DNA of 64,000 nt from Chloroflexota bacterium (GCA_035652535.1 DASRDP010000124.1:62001-126000); one strand, 5' to 3'. Shown: positions 1 through 8,147, counted from the stretch's first letter. Notes: a model not told the origin generated them from the letters alone. Translations and numbers: made by a program.

Positions 1-390
1 GTGCGGGTCAACGAGGTGCGCAACACGTTTCCGGGCATCAACATGCCCGGCTCCGGCGATAGCACGGAGCGGGCAATGATGGAGAACTTCATCAGCAGCC
101 AGATCGGCACGCCGGCGAACCGGTGGAGCGGCAGCAACCGGGGTGGATGGTCGAACGCCGCGTATAACGCAGACTACGACGCATACAACTCCACGCTCGA
201 TCCGGCCGACCGCCGTCGGGCGGTGGCGGACGCGATGCGAATCCTCAGCGAGGAAGCCCCGGCGTTTCCGCTCTATTACAACATCTACGTCTTGGCGGCC
301 GAAGCCGATCTCAAGGGGCCGGAGCAGACCGGCGCTCCCGCGACGACCGATTACTGGAACGTCCACGAGTGGCACTGGGTTGAGTCGTAG
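1..390 (+). CDS. C-terminal part of an ABC transporter solute-binding protein (SBP_bac_5 family), cut by the window edge
   Basis: Only the last ~129 residues are present and the reading frame is open to base 1, so the true start lies upstream. The segment resembles the C-termini of the two full-length family 5 solute-binding proteins at 34458-36197 and 40678-42444. It has an N-R-x-x-(W/Y) stretch followed by an N-A-x-(Y/F)-D-like element, a helix at a P-A-D-R-R turn, a hydrophobic P-L-Y-Y strand and a tryptophan-rich ending (WNVHEWHW). Such proteins capture peptides or other small organic solutes outside the membrane and deliver them to an ABC permease. No permease or ATPase follows. The substrate cannot be told. 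Confidence 0.75.
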   Translation: MRVNEVRNTFPGINMPGSGDSTERAMMENFISSQIGTPANRWSGSNRGGWSNAAYNADYDAYNSTLDPADRRRAVADAMRILSEEAPAFPLYYNIYVLAAEADLKGPEQTGAPATTDYWNVHEWHWVES

Positions 391-399
391 GACGATGTG

Positions 400-821
400 A
401 TGCTTGGATACATCACCGACCGAGTGCTCCGGGTGGGTTAGCCCTCCGCGACCTACCAGAGCCCGAGGTCGGACCGCAGGACGTCCTCGTGAATGTCCAC
501 GCATACGCGGTCAATCGCGGTGAGATCAGCCTGCTCCAGCAGCGGCCGGATGGCTGGCGGCCGGGTCGGGATGTGGCTGGGATTGTTGCCGTCGCGGCGG
601 CCGACGGCGGCGGACCGAAGGTGGGGACGCGGGTCGTCGGGATCGCCGATGGAGGCGGGTGGAGCCGTCGCGTTGCCGTGCCCGTGTACCGCGTCGGTCG
701 ACTTCCCGACGCCGTGTCGTACTCGGACGCCGCCGACTGGCGGGACACGGTCGCGGCGATCGACGTGCTCTCCCAGCACGCGACGACGGGGAACGTCGTC
801 CTGGTCGTCGCCGGCGGGTGA
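400..821 (+). pseudogene. Decayed medium-chain (zinc-type) alcohol dehydrogenase/quinone oxidoreductase
   Basis: ATG at 400 starts a peptide (MLGYITD) that stops after 13 codons. From base 420 the +1-shifted frame continues as PSAPGGLALRDLPEPEVGP and then a GroES-like N-terminal domain with VNRGE, RPDGW and GRDVAGIV motifs. One missing C in the gaCCg run near 418-422 would explain the shift. The reading then jumps from the end of the N-terminal domain (LPDAVSYSDAADW) directly to a C-terminal tail of the type AAIDVLSQ...GNVVLVV. About 170-200 codons encoding the NAD(P)-binding Rossmann domain are absent, while family members have ~310 residues. Two independent lesions make a functional product unlikely. 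A shorter ORF from GTG 489 exists but would lack the cofactor domain. Confidence 0.7.
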
Positions 822-859
822 TCGTCGTGCCGCGGGAATGCAGGGCTCCGCACCGTGCG

Positions 860-865
860 TATAAT
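860..865 (+). promoter_or_regulatory. Possible -10 element (TATAAT)
   Basis: A perfect TATAAT lies 51 bases before the ATG at 916 in the gap between the decayed dehydrogenase and the split-barrel flavoprotein gene. No convincing -35 hexamer is found at 16-18 bases, so the call rests on the -10 alone. The ten bases TATAATCGGC recur at 15895 before another gene. Confidence 0.4.
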
Positions 866-915
866 CGGCGGAAGGCGTAAATCACGCAAAAGGGTTTGTG
901 GAGGAATGTGCGCGC

Positions 916-1338
916 ATGATCGACCTGTCGAAATTTGAAGAAGCGGTGAATCACGCGCTGGAGGATGGCAACCCCTGCCTTCTCGCGACGGCCGACAGCT
1001 CGGGCCAGCCGGACATCGCCTTCAAGGGCAGCATGATGGTGTTCGATAAGGACCACCTTGCATGGTGGGAGCGCAGCCTGGCCGAGCAGATCGAGCAGGT
1101 TGCCCAGAATCCCAAGATCGTGGTCTTGTATCGAAGCACGTCCCGCGGAATGCTCCTCCGCTTTTACGGCCAGGCCACGATCCACCGCGAGGGCGCGATG
1201 CGTGAACAGATCATGGGGCGGACGATCCCCGTTGAATTGGAGAAGGACCCGGAGCGAAAGGGCTTCGGCGTCCTCGTCCGCGTGGATCGCGTCCGCCTCG
1301 CCGGCAAGACGCTCCAGGAGCGCGACGGCGCGAGCTGA
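916..1338 (+). CDS. Pyridoxamine 5'-phosphate oxidase-like flavin-binding split-barrel protein
   Basis: The 140-residue product has the layout of the small FMN-binding split-barrel family: an N-terminal strand pair (CLLATADSSGQPDIAFKGS), a central strand with the pattern NPKIVVLYRS, and a G-x-A-x-I-x-R-E segment. Members bind FMN or F420/haem and reduce or oxidise small substrates; sequence alone does not choose among them. ATG 916 is taken because a good ribosome-binding site (TGGAGGA, 899-905) sits ten bases upstream; GTG 898 would overlap it. The gene stands alone between a pseudogene and a promoter-driven aldolase gene. Confidence 0.7.
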   Translation: MIDLSKFEEAVNHALEDGNPCLLATADSSGQPDIAFKGSMMVFDKDHLAWWERSLAEQIEQVAQNPKIVVLYRSTSRGMLLRFYGQATIHREGAMREQIMGRTIPVELEKDPERKGFGVLVRVDRVRLAGKTLQERDGAS

Positions 1339-1425
1339 GTCGACCGCTCTCGCGAGACTCCACGCTCTCGAGTCAGGCTCGCGCGCGACGAGCAGCGAGA
1401 CGGCATGGTTGTCGCGCCGCTTGCG

Positions 1426-1454
1426 TTGACGCGTTTTCCGAGCAGGTCTATACT
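1426..1454 (+). promoter_or_regulatory. Sigma70-type promoter for the DapA-like gene
   Basis: TTGACG (1426-1431) and TATACT (1449-1454) are separated by exactly 17 bases, the clearest housekeeping promoter in the window. Transcription would start near 1461, about 45 bases before the GTG at 1507, which has an AGGAGG ribosome-binding site at about 1491-1497. Confidence 0.7.
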
Positions 1455-1506
1455 CGCGGCAAGCGCCGCGTGAACGCGCGCGAATCGAGAGAGGAGGCGA
1501 CGCGCC

Positions 1507-2478
1507 GTGTACACACCGGAAGACCTCCACGGTCTGAACGCCATGATCCCCGCATGCGCGAAGGACGTGGAGATAGGGCTTGACTCAGACGACACCGTCG
1601 ACGTCGACAACCTCACGGAGTGTGTGGACAAGCTGATCCGCGACGGCATCAACGTCGTATCGGCGATGGGGAGCTACGGTGAGTTCCACACCCTGACCGA
1701 GAACGAGTTCAAGACGATGACCAAGGCGACGCTCGACGCCGTGAACAAGCGGGTGCCCGTGTTCATCGGCGTGACGAGCCTCAATAGCCGCGAAGTCGTT
1801 CGCAAGGCGAAGATCGCGCGCGACCTCGGGGCGGAAGGAATCTTCACCGGTGTTCCCTTTTACTACCCGCCCACGGTGGACAACGCCATCCAGTTCTACC
1901 ACGACCTAGCGGACTACTTTCCGAATCTCTCGATCCAGATCTACCACAATCCTCCGTTGCACAACATCCACATCCCCGTCTCCGCGTTTCCGAAGATCAC
2001 GGAGAAGCGGAACGTGGTGTCGATGAAGGACAGCCATCGTTCCACGATGGAATTCATCCGTTTGATTGACGTAACGAAGGGGAAGATCAGCGTGTTCGTC
2101 AATCAGATGCAGTACTACCCGTACCACGAGCTCGGGGCCCGGGGCTTCTGGTCCACGGACGTCTCCATGGGCCCATGGCCGCTGCTCAGGCTGCGGAACT
2201 GCACGGATGCGAATGACGGCGAGGGGGCGAAAGAGGTGCTGCGGGACATCCAGGCCATCGCCACCGGGAGCCAGGACTTCGGCGGCCCGCAGGACAACGC
2301 CCGTAAGCTGGGCGCCAGTCGAACCGGATACGCCAATCAGGGCCCGAACCGCCCGCCCTTCGTGGTTGTGCGGCCGGAGTCCCTCGAGAAGGCTATCCAG
2401 CGAGCCGAGGGCTGGGCTCGGCTCAACGCGAAGTACCGACCGCTGGTGGAAGCGCCAGTCGCCGCAGGGCGCGCGTAA
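1507..2478 (+). CDS. DapA-superfamily hydratase-aldolase/lyase
   Basis: The 323-residue class I aldolase has Schiff-base Lys174 (SMKDS) and Tyr146 (IYHNPP) in the expected places. The substrate-loop motif is GSYGEFHTLT instead of the DapA GTTGE. That loop and the spacing MGxxGExxTLT resemble trans-o-hydroxybenzylidenepyruvate hydratase-aldolases of naphthalene and phenanthrene breakdown more than true dihydrodipicolinate synthase, which is encoded separately at 21807-22709. The likely reaction is reversible aldol cleavage releasing pyruvate from an aromatic or keto acid, in the cytoplasm; the substrate is inferred. The GTG start follows an AGGAGG site and a strong promoter. A 13-bp hairpin (2517-2548) closes the unit before the amidohydrolase genes. 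Confidence 0.75.
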   Translation: MYTPEDLHGLNAMIPACAKDVEIGLDSDDTVDVDNLTECVDKLIRDGINVVSAMGSYGEFHTLTENEFKTMTKATLDAVNKRVPVFIGVTSLNSREVVRKAKIARDLGAEGIFTGVPFYYPPTVDNAIQFYHDLADYFPNLSIQIYHNPPLHNIHIPVSAFPKITEKRNVVSMKDSHRSTMEFIRLIDVTKGKISVFVNQMQYYPYHELGARGFWSTDVSMGPWPLLRLRNCTDANDGEGAKEVLRDIQAIATGSQDFGGPQDNARKLGASRTGYANQGPNRPPFVVVRPESLEKAIQRAEGWARLNAKYRPLVEAPVAAGRA

Positions 2479-2516
2479 GGACGCGTCGCTCGCGCGTACA
2501 GCCCCGAGGGTAACAC

Positions 2517-2548
2517 GGAAGGCTGCACCTCACGGGGTGCAGCCTTCC
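2517..2548 (+). terminator. Hairpin terminator without U-tract
   Basis: A perfect 13-bp inverted repeat (arms 2517-2529 and 2536-2548, 6-base loop) starts 39 bases after the aldolase stop. No T-run follows, so it may act as a transcript-end stabiliser or a Rho-assisted stop rather than a classical intrinsic terminator. Confidence 0.6.
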
Positions 2549-2587
2549 TCATGGCGCTTGCCCGGGGCGGCGAACGAGGGGGGAAGG

Positions 2588-3745
2588 ATGGCACGCGCGT
2601 ATCGCCTCATATCCGCGGACTCGCATCTCGAAATCGCGCCCAATCGATGGACGGGGCGCGTCCCGGCGAAGCATCGCGACCACGCGCCGCGGCTCGTGGA
2701 GCTGGAGGACGGCGGGCACGGCGTGATCGTCGAGAATCGCCCGCTCTACGTTCTGGGCCTGGCCGTGACCGGAAAGCCATATCAGGAGCACCAGCTCTCG
2801 GGCATTCGCTACGGTGAAGGGCCGGGGACGGCGAGCCCCGAGCAGCGGCTGAAGGAGCAAGACCTCGACGGCGTAGACGCCGAGGTGATGTACACCTCGG
2901 CCGGCAACGGGGGCTTCTGGCGCGGCATCGGCAACGACGAGGCCTACCGGGCCGTCATCCACGCCTACAATGAGTTCCTCGCCGAGGAATACTGCGCGGT
3001 CGACCGCGATCGCCTCCTCGCCATGCCCGTCATCCCGAGCACCAGCGTGAACGACGCCGTCGCGGAGATGGAGTACTGCAAGAAGGCGGGACTAAAGGGC
3101 GTGGCCCTCAACTCCTTCCCCAGTGGCAAGGGCTATCCGACGGCGGAAGACGATCGCTTCTGGGCGGCCGCGTGCGACCTCGACATGCCCATCTCCGTTC
3201 ACATCGGCTTCATTGGACGCGAGGGGCCGGTGTTCCAATACTCGAAGCACCCAACCGCGGCGGGATTCGGCACCGACCCGGTGCGCCTCCTGACCCGGTT
3301 CGGGGGCGGGATCAGCCAGAACGCGATCCAGCTCATTTTCGCGGGCGTCTTCGATCGATTCCCGGAGCTGCGGATCTACTGGGCCGAGACGATGATCGGC
3401 TGGGTCCCCTATTTCTACGAGCAGGTCGACGACATCTACGAGCGATGCCGGTACTATGCCGAGCGCGAGTACGGGCTTCCCCCTCTGAAGCGACGGCCGA
3501 GCGAATACATCAAGGACCACTGCATCTGGGGCTTTCTCCATGATCCTTGGGGGGTCAAGGTCCGGCACGATGTAGGCGTGAAGAATGCCATGTGGGGCAA
3601 CGACTTTCCGCATTCGGCCGGCAACTGGCCCAACTCGCGCGAGATCCTCGACGAGATGTTCGCCGGCGTGCCGGACGACGAGCGGAACCGACTCGTCTGT
3701 CAGAACGCTGTCGAGTTCTTCCATCTCGACGATCTGAAGAACTGA
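2588..3745 (+). CDS. Amidohydrolase-2 family metal-dependent hydrolase/decarboxylase (paralogue 1)
   Basis: This 385-residue TIM-barrel protein belongs to the Amidohydro_2 family, which includes ACMSD and gamma-resorcylate decarboxylases. Candidate metal ligands are D11-x-H13 at the first strand (SADSHLE), a histidine in PISVHIG, and D339/H342 in the GNDFPH motif. ATG 2588 is chosen over upstream starts because the protein then opens with the strand shared by its paralogues (MARAYRLISADSH), after a GGGGAAGG-like ribosome-binding site. It is the first of three related genes reading the same way, with a bicupin dioxygenase-like gene between the first two. Decarboxylation or hydrolysis of an aromatic acid is likely; the substrate is unknown. 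Confidence 0.8.
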   Translation: MARAYRLISADSHLEIAPNRWTGRVPAKHRDHAPRLVELEDGGHGVIVENRPLYVLGLAVTGKPYQEHQLSGIRYGEGPGTASPEQRLKEQDLDGVDAEVMYTSAGNGGFWRGIGNDEAYRAVIHAYNEFLAEEYCAVDRDRLLAMPVIPSTSVNDAVAEMEYCKKAGLKGVALNSFPSGKGYPTAEDDRFWAAACDLDMPISVHIGFIGREGPVFQYSKHPTAAGFGTDPVRLLTRFGGGISQNAIQLIFAGVFDRFPELRIYWAETMIGWVPYFYEQVDDIYERCRYYAEREYGLPPLKRRPSEYIKDHCIWGFLHDPWGVKVRHDVGVKNAMWGNDFPHSAGNWPNSREILDEMFAGVPDDERNRLVCQNAVEFFHLDDLKN

Positions 3746-3804
3746 CCGCATCGGACGTTGCGTTCGGTTCGAGATCCGCGCGCCCGGGCGCGGTGGAGGA
3801 GGCC

Positions 3805-4812
3805 ATGGAGCTAGACGACTTTAATCGATGGCTCAGCGAGCGACATATGGGCGGCATGTGGAACATGTCGCGGGGTCCGGCTGAGGAGGTGAAGCCGTGC
3901 ATCTGGAAGTGGGATGACATTCACACGGCGCTCACGACCGCCGCTGCGCTCGTCCCTATCGACGCCGTCGCCATGCGTACGATTCAGCTCAAGAACCCTG
4001 GCCTCAGCGGCCGCATGAGCAACACCCTCCACTTTTCGGTGCAATGCCTCATGCCTGGAGAGCGGACGAAGGCGCATCGCAACCTGGTCAGCGAGACGCG
4101 CTTCGTGCTGCAGGCGCCCACCGGGGCGGAGTTCGTCGTGGACGGCGAATCGTTTCCCATGTCTTCCGGAGACGTGGTGACCACACCCAATTGGAGCTGG
4201 CATGACCACCACAACGGAGGCAACGAGCCGGCCATCTGGCTGGACGGGATGGACACGCGGCTCGTGGGCATCGGCAAGGGCATGAACGAGCGCTTCGGCC
4301 AGGATCAGCAGCCCATCGAGCTGCCGGAGGGTTATTCGAACCGTCTCGTCGCCCATGCCAAGCCGTCCTGGATCGGGTGGGATAGGCCCACCCCGCCTCC
4401 GCACCGGTATCCGTGGGCGGAAACGTACGCGGCGCTCACGGCATTGCGCGAGCAAGAGATCGAGGGTCATCCTTGCGATGGGTTGCAGCTCACCTTCACG
4501 AACCCGCTGACGGGGGGGCCGACGCTGCCGACGTACGCCTGCGAGATCCAGCTTTTCAATCCGCGGCAGAAGGCCGGCACCCACCGACACAACAGCACGA
4601 CGATCTACCACGCGTATCGCGGGAGCGGCGTGACGACGATCGAGGGTGAGCGATTTGAGTGGTCCCAGGGTGACATCTTCATCGTGCCACCGTGGACCTG
4701 GCACGCTCACGAGAACGCGTCCGATACGGACGCGATCCTCTATTCCATCAGCGACTGGCCCGCAATGAAGGCGCTGGCGCTGTACCGCGAGGAGACGCAA
4801 GAATCGCGCTAA
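3805..4812 (+). CDS. Gentisate 1,2-dioxygenase/1-hydroxy-2-naphthoate dioxygenase-like bicupin
   Basis: The 335-residue product has two cupin domains with the spacing of ring-cleaving gentisate dioxygenases, including the family motif NWSWHDHHN (130-137). In the N-terminal cupin the expected H-x-H pair is H91-R-N93, so one iron ligand is replaced by Asn. The C-terminal cupin keeps H260-R-H262 and H300-A-H302. If it is a dioxygenase, the metal may sit in the second cupin, or the first may use a three-residue site with H91, H133 and H135. The start at 3805 follows a strong GGAGGAGG. Placement between amidohydrolase genes suggests ring cleavage and decarboxylation steps of one aromatic pathway. 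Confidence 0.8.
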   Translation: MELDDFNRWLSERHMGGMWNMSRGPAEEVKPCIWKWDDIHTALTTAAALVPIDAVAMRTIQLKNPGLSGRMSNTLHFSVQCLMPGERTKAHRNLVSETRFVLQAPTGAEFVVDGESFPMSSGDVVTTPNWSWHDHHNGGNEPAIWLDGMDTRLVGIGKGMNERFGQDQQPIELPEGYSNRLVAHAKPSWIGWDRPTPPPHRYPWAETYAALTALREQEIEGHPCDGLQLTFTNPLTGGPTLPTYACEIQLFNPRQKAGTHRHNSTTIYHAYRGSGVTTIEGERFEWSQGDIFIVPPWTWHAHENASDTDAILYSISDWPAMKALALYREETQESR

Positions 4813-4870
4813 GTTGCACTTCGGCACTCAACGAGTGCCGATGGATCGCCGTGACGGAGGCGAGAACCAT

Positions 4871-6013
4871 ATGGAGATCAAGTACGGCCTGGTGAGCTGT
4901 GATTCACACGGCCAGCTCGACCGAGACGCGTTCACCAGTCGGATGTCTGAGGCGAAGTGGGGAGATCGCATCCCCCAGGTTGTGGAGGTCGAGGACCACG
5001 GAGAGCGGGTCGAGCGTTGGACCGTCAACGGCAAGCTGCAGAGCGGCGGTGTCGTCAATTGCCCCGCGGCGATGCACGAGAAACGCTACTACCCCAAGCG
5101 GTGGGAGGAGGTCCCCCGGAAGGTGTACGACCCGGCGGCGCGTCTGCGTGCGCTCGACGAAGATGGCATCGACGCCGAGGTGCTGTTCCCCAACACGCCG
5201 ATTCAAGGGTTCAACTTCTGCTTCGGCGACCCGGAATACGAGATGGCGTGCGTACAGGCATATAACGACGCGCTCGGCGAGTGGGCCAGGTACAGCGACC
5301 GGTACATTCCCGTGGCGATCATTCCGTACCTCAGCCCTATAGAGAGCGTCGTGGCGCAGGTCCAGCGGGCGGTCGACCATGGACATCGGGGGATCGTGAT
5401 CTTGGCGGAGCCAGGGATGGCCTTGAAGGGCGCCAGGCACCTGAACGATCCGTACTGGGATCCCCTCTGGGCGGCGTGCCAGGAGATGAACATCCCGATC
5501 AACTGGCACGGCTCGGCCGGCCTGGCCAGCGAGCTGGCGGTGCCGAGATGGGAAGGGTTTTCGACGCGGCAGTTTCATACGGTGTCGACCGGTCGGCTCT
5601 GCGCAACGCCGTCGCAGCTCATCCCGTATCTCCTGCTGACGGGAATCCTCGACCGATATCCGCGTCTCAAATGGGCCTGCGCCGAGACTGGGATGGGATG
5701 GATGGCATACGTCCTCGAGGCCTGCGACCACGAGTGGGAGCGGCGTCGACTGTGGACCGAGGGAGTCCTAAGCCGCCCCAGCGACGCGTTCCGGCGCCAG
5801 ATCTACGTCGACTTCTGGTTCGAACGGTCGGGAATCGAGCTGCGGGAGTTCATCGGGGTCGACAATATCATGTGGGAATCCGACTATCCACACATCACGT
5901 CCACCTATCCCGATTCGTGGGAGCACGTAGAGCGCGTGGTGGCCGGCGTGCCCGACGACGAGCGCAAGAAGCTTCTCTACGAAAACGCGCTCCGGCTGTA
6001 TCGGCTCGCTTGA
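4871..6013 (+). CDS. Amidohydrolase-2 family metal-dependent hydrolase/decarboxylase (paralogue 2)
   Basis: The 380-residue TIM-barrel protein has the same plan as its neighbours: D11-x-H13 on the first strand (SCDSHG), a histidine in PINWHGSAG, the E-T-G-M-G-W segment, and D338/H341 in ESDYPH. All candidate ligands are present, so activity is expected. The start ATG 4871 is supported by a GACGGAG ribosome-binding site; an upstream ATG at 4814 would add 19 residues with no counterpart in the paralogues. It lies 58 bases after the bicupin gene and 39 bases before paralogue 3, so all are probably co-transcribed. Confidence 0.8.
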   Translation: MEIKYGLVSCDSHGQLDRDAFTSRMSEAKWGDRIPQVVEVEDHGERVERWTVNGKLQSGGVVNCPAAMHEKRYYPKRWEEVPRKVYDPAARLRALDEDGIDAEVLFPNTPIQGFNFCFGDPEYEMACVQAYNDALGEWARYSDRYIPVAIIPYLSPIESVVAQVQRAVDHGHRGIVILAEPGMALKGARHLNDPYWDPLWAACQEMNIPINWHGSAGLASELAVPRWEGFSTRQFHTVSTGRLCATPSQLIPYLLLTGILDRYPRLKWACAETGMGWMAYVLEACDHEWERRRLWTEGVLSRPSDAFRRQIYVDFWFERSGIELREFIGVDNIMWESDYPHITSTYPDSWEHVERVVAGVPDDERKKLLYENALRLYRLA

Positions 6014-6052
6014 TCGAAGCCCGAGCGAGGGGCTTTGGGGGTTTTTCAACCG

Positions 6053-7177
6053 ATGGTGCGGAAGTTTGGCCTGATCAGCGTCGACGACCACGTTCAGGAG
6101 CACCCCCGAGTCTGGACGGAGCGCCTTTCGAGATCCTGGGGAGATCGTGTCCCCCACATCGCCGCGCGTGACGGACGCGAGAGGTGGGTGGTCGATGGGG
6201 TCCCGATCCCCATTTCCGGCGTGGCATCCGCGGGGGCGCTTTGTGCCGATCGTCGCGCCGCGCCGCGGAGCTGGTCAGACGTGCCTCGGGCCGCGTGGGA
6301 CCCCGTGGAGCGATTGAAGGCGATGGATGCTGACGGCGTCGACGCCTCGGTGCTGTATCCGACAGTTGCGGGGGTTGGGGGAGAGACGTTTGGTCGGATC
6401 ACCGATCCGGCCCTCGAGCTTGCTTGTGTCCAGGCGTACAACGATTGGGTGATCGATGAGTGGGCCTCGACGAGCGAGCGGTTCATTCCCCAGTGCATCG
6501 TTCCGCTCTACCCCATCGCCGCCGCCGTGGCGGAGCTGGATCGGGCGGTGGATCGCGGCCATCGGGGTTTGATCTATCCCGCGATACCGATGGAGCTGCG
6601 CGACGTTCCTCACATCAACGGGCCCGAGTACGATCCGTTGTGGGCGGCGTGCGAGCGATTGCGGGTGCCCGTGTGCTTCCATTCTGGCTCCGCGGCGTCG
6701 ATCCAGGTGCCTGCCGCGTCGGACATGCCGCCTCGAATCGCGGCCGCGTTCACGTCAATCGCTCGGTCGGCGAGCACGGTGTCCATCGTGGTGAATCTTC
6801 TGGTCTCGCGGATTCTGCTGCGCCACCCCGCTCTCCGCGTGGTCTTCGCGGAGAGCTCCCTGGGCTGGGGCGCCTATCAGCTCGAGTTTGCCGACCAGCA
6901 GGCGCGAGAAGATGGGCTGCACCTCGAGGGATACGACCTCACGCCATCGGAGATGTTCAAGCGGCAGTGTTACCTCACGGGCTGGTACGGCCGCGCCGGA
7001 ATCCTTACGCGCGGGTTCATCGGCTCGGCCAACATCATGTGGTCCACGAACTTCCCCCTCGAGACCTCCACCTGGCCCGAGTCGCGGACGCAGATCGAGC
7101 GAAGTTTTGCTGGAGTTCCCGACGACGAGCGCGAACAGATGCTGTGGGGCAACGCCGCGCGGCTCTACAAGCTCTGA
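6053..7177 (+). CDS. Amidohydrolase-2 family protein (paralogue 3) with altered metal motif
   Basis: The 374-residue protein aligns end to end with paralogues 1 and 2: D11-x-H13 (SVDDHVQ), PVCFHSGS, and ESSLGWGAYQLEF. The late Asp/His motif (NDFPH or SDYPH in the others) reads TNFPL: Asp is replaced by Asn333 and His by Leu336. The conserved Asp is usually a catalytic base or metal ligand, so this copy may be inactive, changed in chemistry, or a partner subunit. Start ATG 6053 gives the same N-terminus as the paralogues. thiD follows after 27 bases, probably by chance adjacency. Confidence 0.75.
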   Translation: MVRKFGLISVDDHVQEHPRVWTERLSRSWGDRVPHIAARDGRERWVVDGVPIPISGVASAGALCADRRAAPRSWSDVPRAAWDPVERLKAMDADGVDASVLYPTVAGVGGETFGRITDPALELACVQAYNDWVIDEWASTSERFIPQCIVPLYPIAAAVAELDRAVDRGHRGLIYPAIPMELRDVPHINGPEYDPLWAACERLRVPVCFHSGSAASIQVPAASDMPPRIAAAFTSIARSASTVSIVVNLLVSRILLRHPALRVVFAESSLGWGAYQLEFADQQAREDGLHLEGYDLTPSEMFKRQCYLTGWYGRAGILTRGFIGSANIMWSTNFPLETSTWPESRTQIERSFAGVPDDEREQMLWGNAARLYKL

Positions 7178-7204
7178 TCGCGCGCAGTCGCCAGCGGCGA
7201 GCCC

Positions 7205-8023
7205 ATGAAGCCGATCGACCCCCAGCGCCCCGGGGTCGCCCTCACGATCGCCGGGTCGGATTCGTCCGGTGGGGCCGGCGTTCAAGCCGATTTGCGGACC
7301 TTCGCCCTGCTCGGTGTCCATGGCGTATGCGCAGTCACCGCGCTCACCGCGCAGAACCCCCGCGGCGTCATCGACGTGCTGCCCGTTCATCCCGAATTCG
7401 TGGGTGGACAGATCGATGCCGTGGCGCAGGACTTCGGCATCGGCGCGACGAAGACGGGCATGCTCGCGGAACGGGGCGTCGTCGAGATGGTCGCCGCGAA
7501 GGTGCGCGAGCACGGGCTCCAGCCGCTCGTGATCGATCCGGTCCTCGTCGCGACGACGGGGAGGCGGCTGCTCGACCATGACGGGCTATCGGCTCTCGTC
7601 TCCCAGCTGTTGCCCCTAGCCACCGTCGTGACGCCGAACATCGACGAGGCCGAAGCGCTGACCGGGCGATCGGCTCGAACGCCGACCGCAATTCGCGATG
7701 TGGCCCGTCACCTTCACGCGCTCGGGCCGGGCGCGGTCGTGGTGAAAGGGGGGCATGCGAGGGACGCGGACGCGGCCATCGACGTGCTCTTCGACGGACA
7801 CGGCTTTCGGGAGTTCAGCGGGCCACGATACGCGGTGCAGGCGGTGCACGGCACCGGATGCGCCTTCTCCGCGGCCATCGCGGCCTGCCTCGCCCGCGGC
7901 GACGATCTTCCGACGGCCGTCGCAGGCGCAAAGAGCGTCGTCGCCGCGGGAATTCGGCGCGCGATTGTTGCGGGTGACGGCAGCTACTTGGTCAATACCG
8001 TGTCGCGTGCAGCCGATTCATAA
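7205..8023 (+). CDS. thiD: Hydroxymethylpyrimidine/phosphomethylpyrimidine kinase
   Basis: The 272-residue ribokinase-fold protein phosphorylates HMP and HMP-phosphate to HMP-pyrophosphate for thiamine synthesis in the cytoplasm. Diagnostic elements are the N-terminal TIAGSDSSGGAGVQADL, the ATQNP-like TAQN turn, KTGML, the TPNIDEAEAL loop, VVVKGGH and the anion hole/catalytic motif VHGTGCAFSAA near residue 220. The length is typical. No other thiamine gene or TPP riboswitch is visible nearby. It may be co-transcribed with the amidohydrolase genes, 27 bases upstream. A pyridoxal kinase role (related fold) is less likely given the GSDSSGGAG signature. Confidence 0.9.
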   Translation: MKPIDPQRPGVALTIAGSDSSGGAGVQADLRTFALLGVHGVCAVTALTAQNPRGVIDVLPVHPEFVGGQIDAVAQDFGIGATKTGMLAERGVVEMVAAKVREHGLQPLVIDPVLVATTGRRLLDHDGLSALVSQLLPLATVVTPNIDEAEALTGRSARTPTAIRDVARHLHALGPGAVVVKGGHARDADAAIDVLFDGHGFREFSGPRYAVQAVHGTGCAFSAAIAACLARGDDLPTAVAGAKSVVAAGIRRAIVAGDGSYLVNTVSRAADS

Positions 8024-8147
8024 ACCGTGAACCATGTGTGAACGGGATGTTAGATAACTATTCTGCCTAAAAGCTGTAACTCAATTGCGGCTGATGCGTT
8101 TGAATACGTAGCTGGGACTTTGGTTCATGTGCATGTGGAGATGTACG

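Noticed and set aside
489-821. Functional short quinone oxidoreductase from GTG 489
   Set aside because: It lacks the entire NAD(P)-binding domain; the upstream frame-shifted coding shows it is a remnant.
1507-2478. Second lysine-pathway dapA
   Set aside because: The active-site loop differs from DapA, and dapA is identified by context at 21807-22709.
3811-4827. 338-codon minus-strand frame across the bicupin gene
   Set aside because: Antisense shadow; the plus-strand gene has intact cupin motifs and a strong ribosome-binding site.
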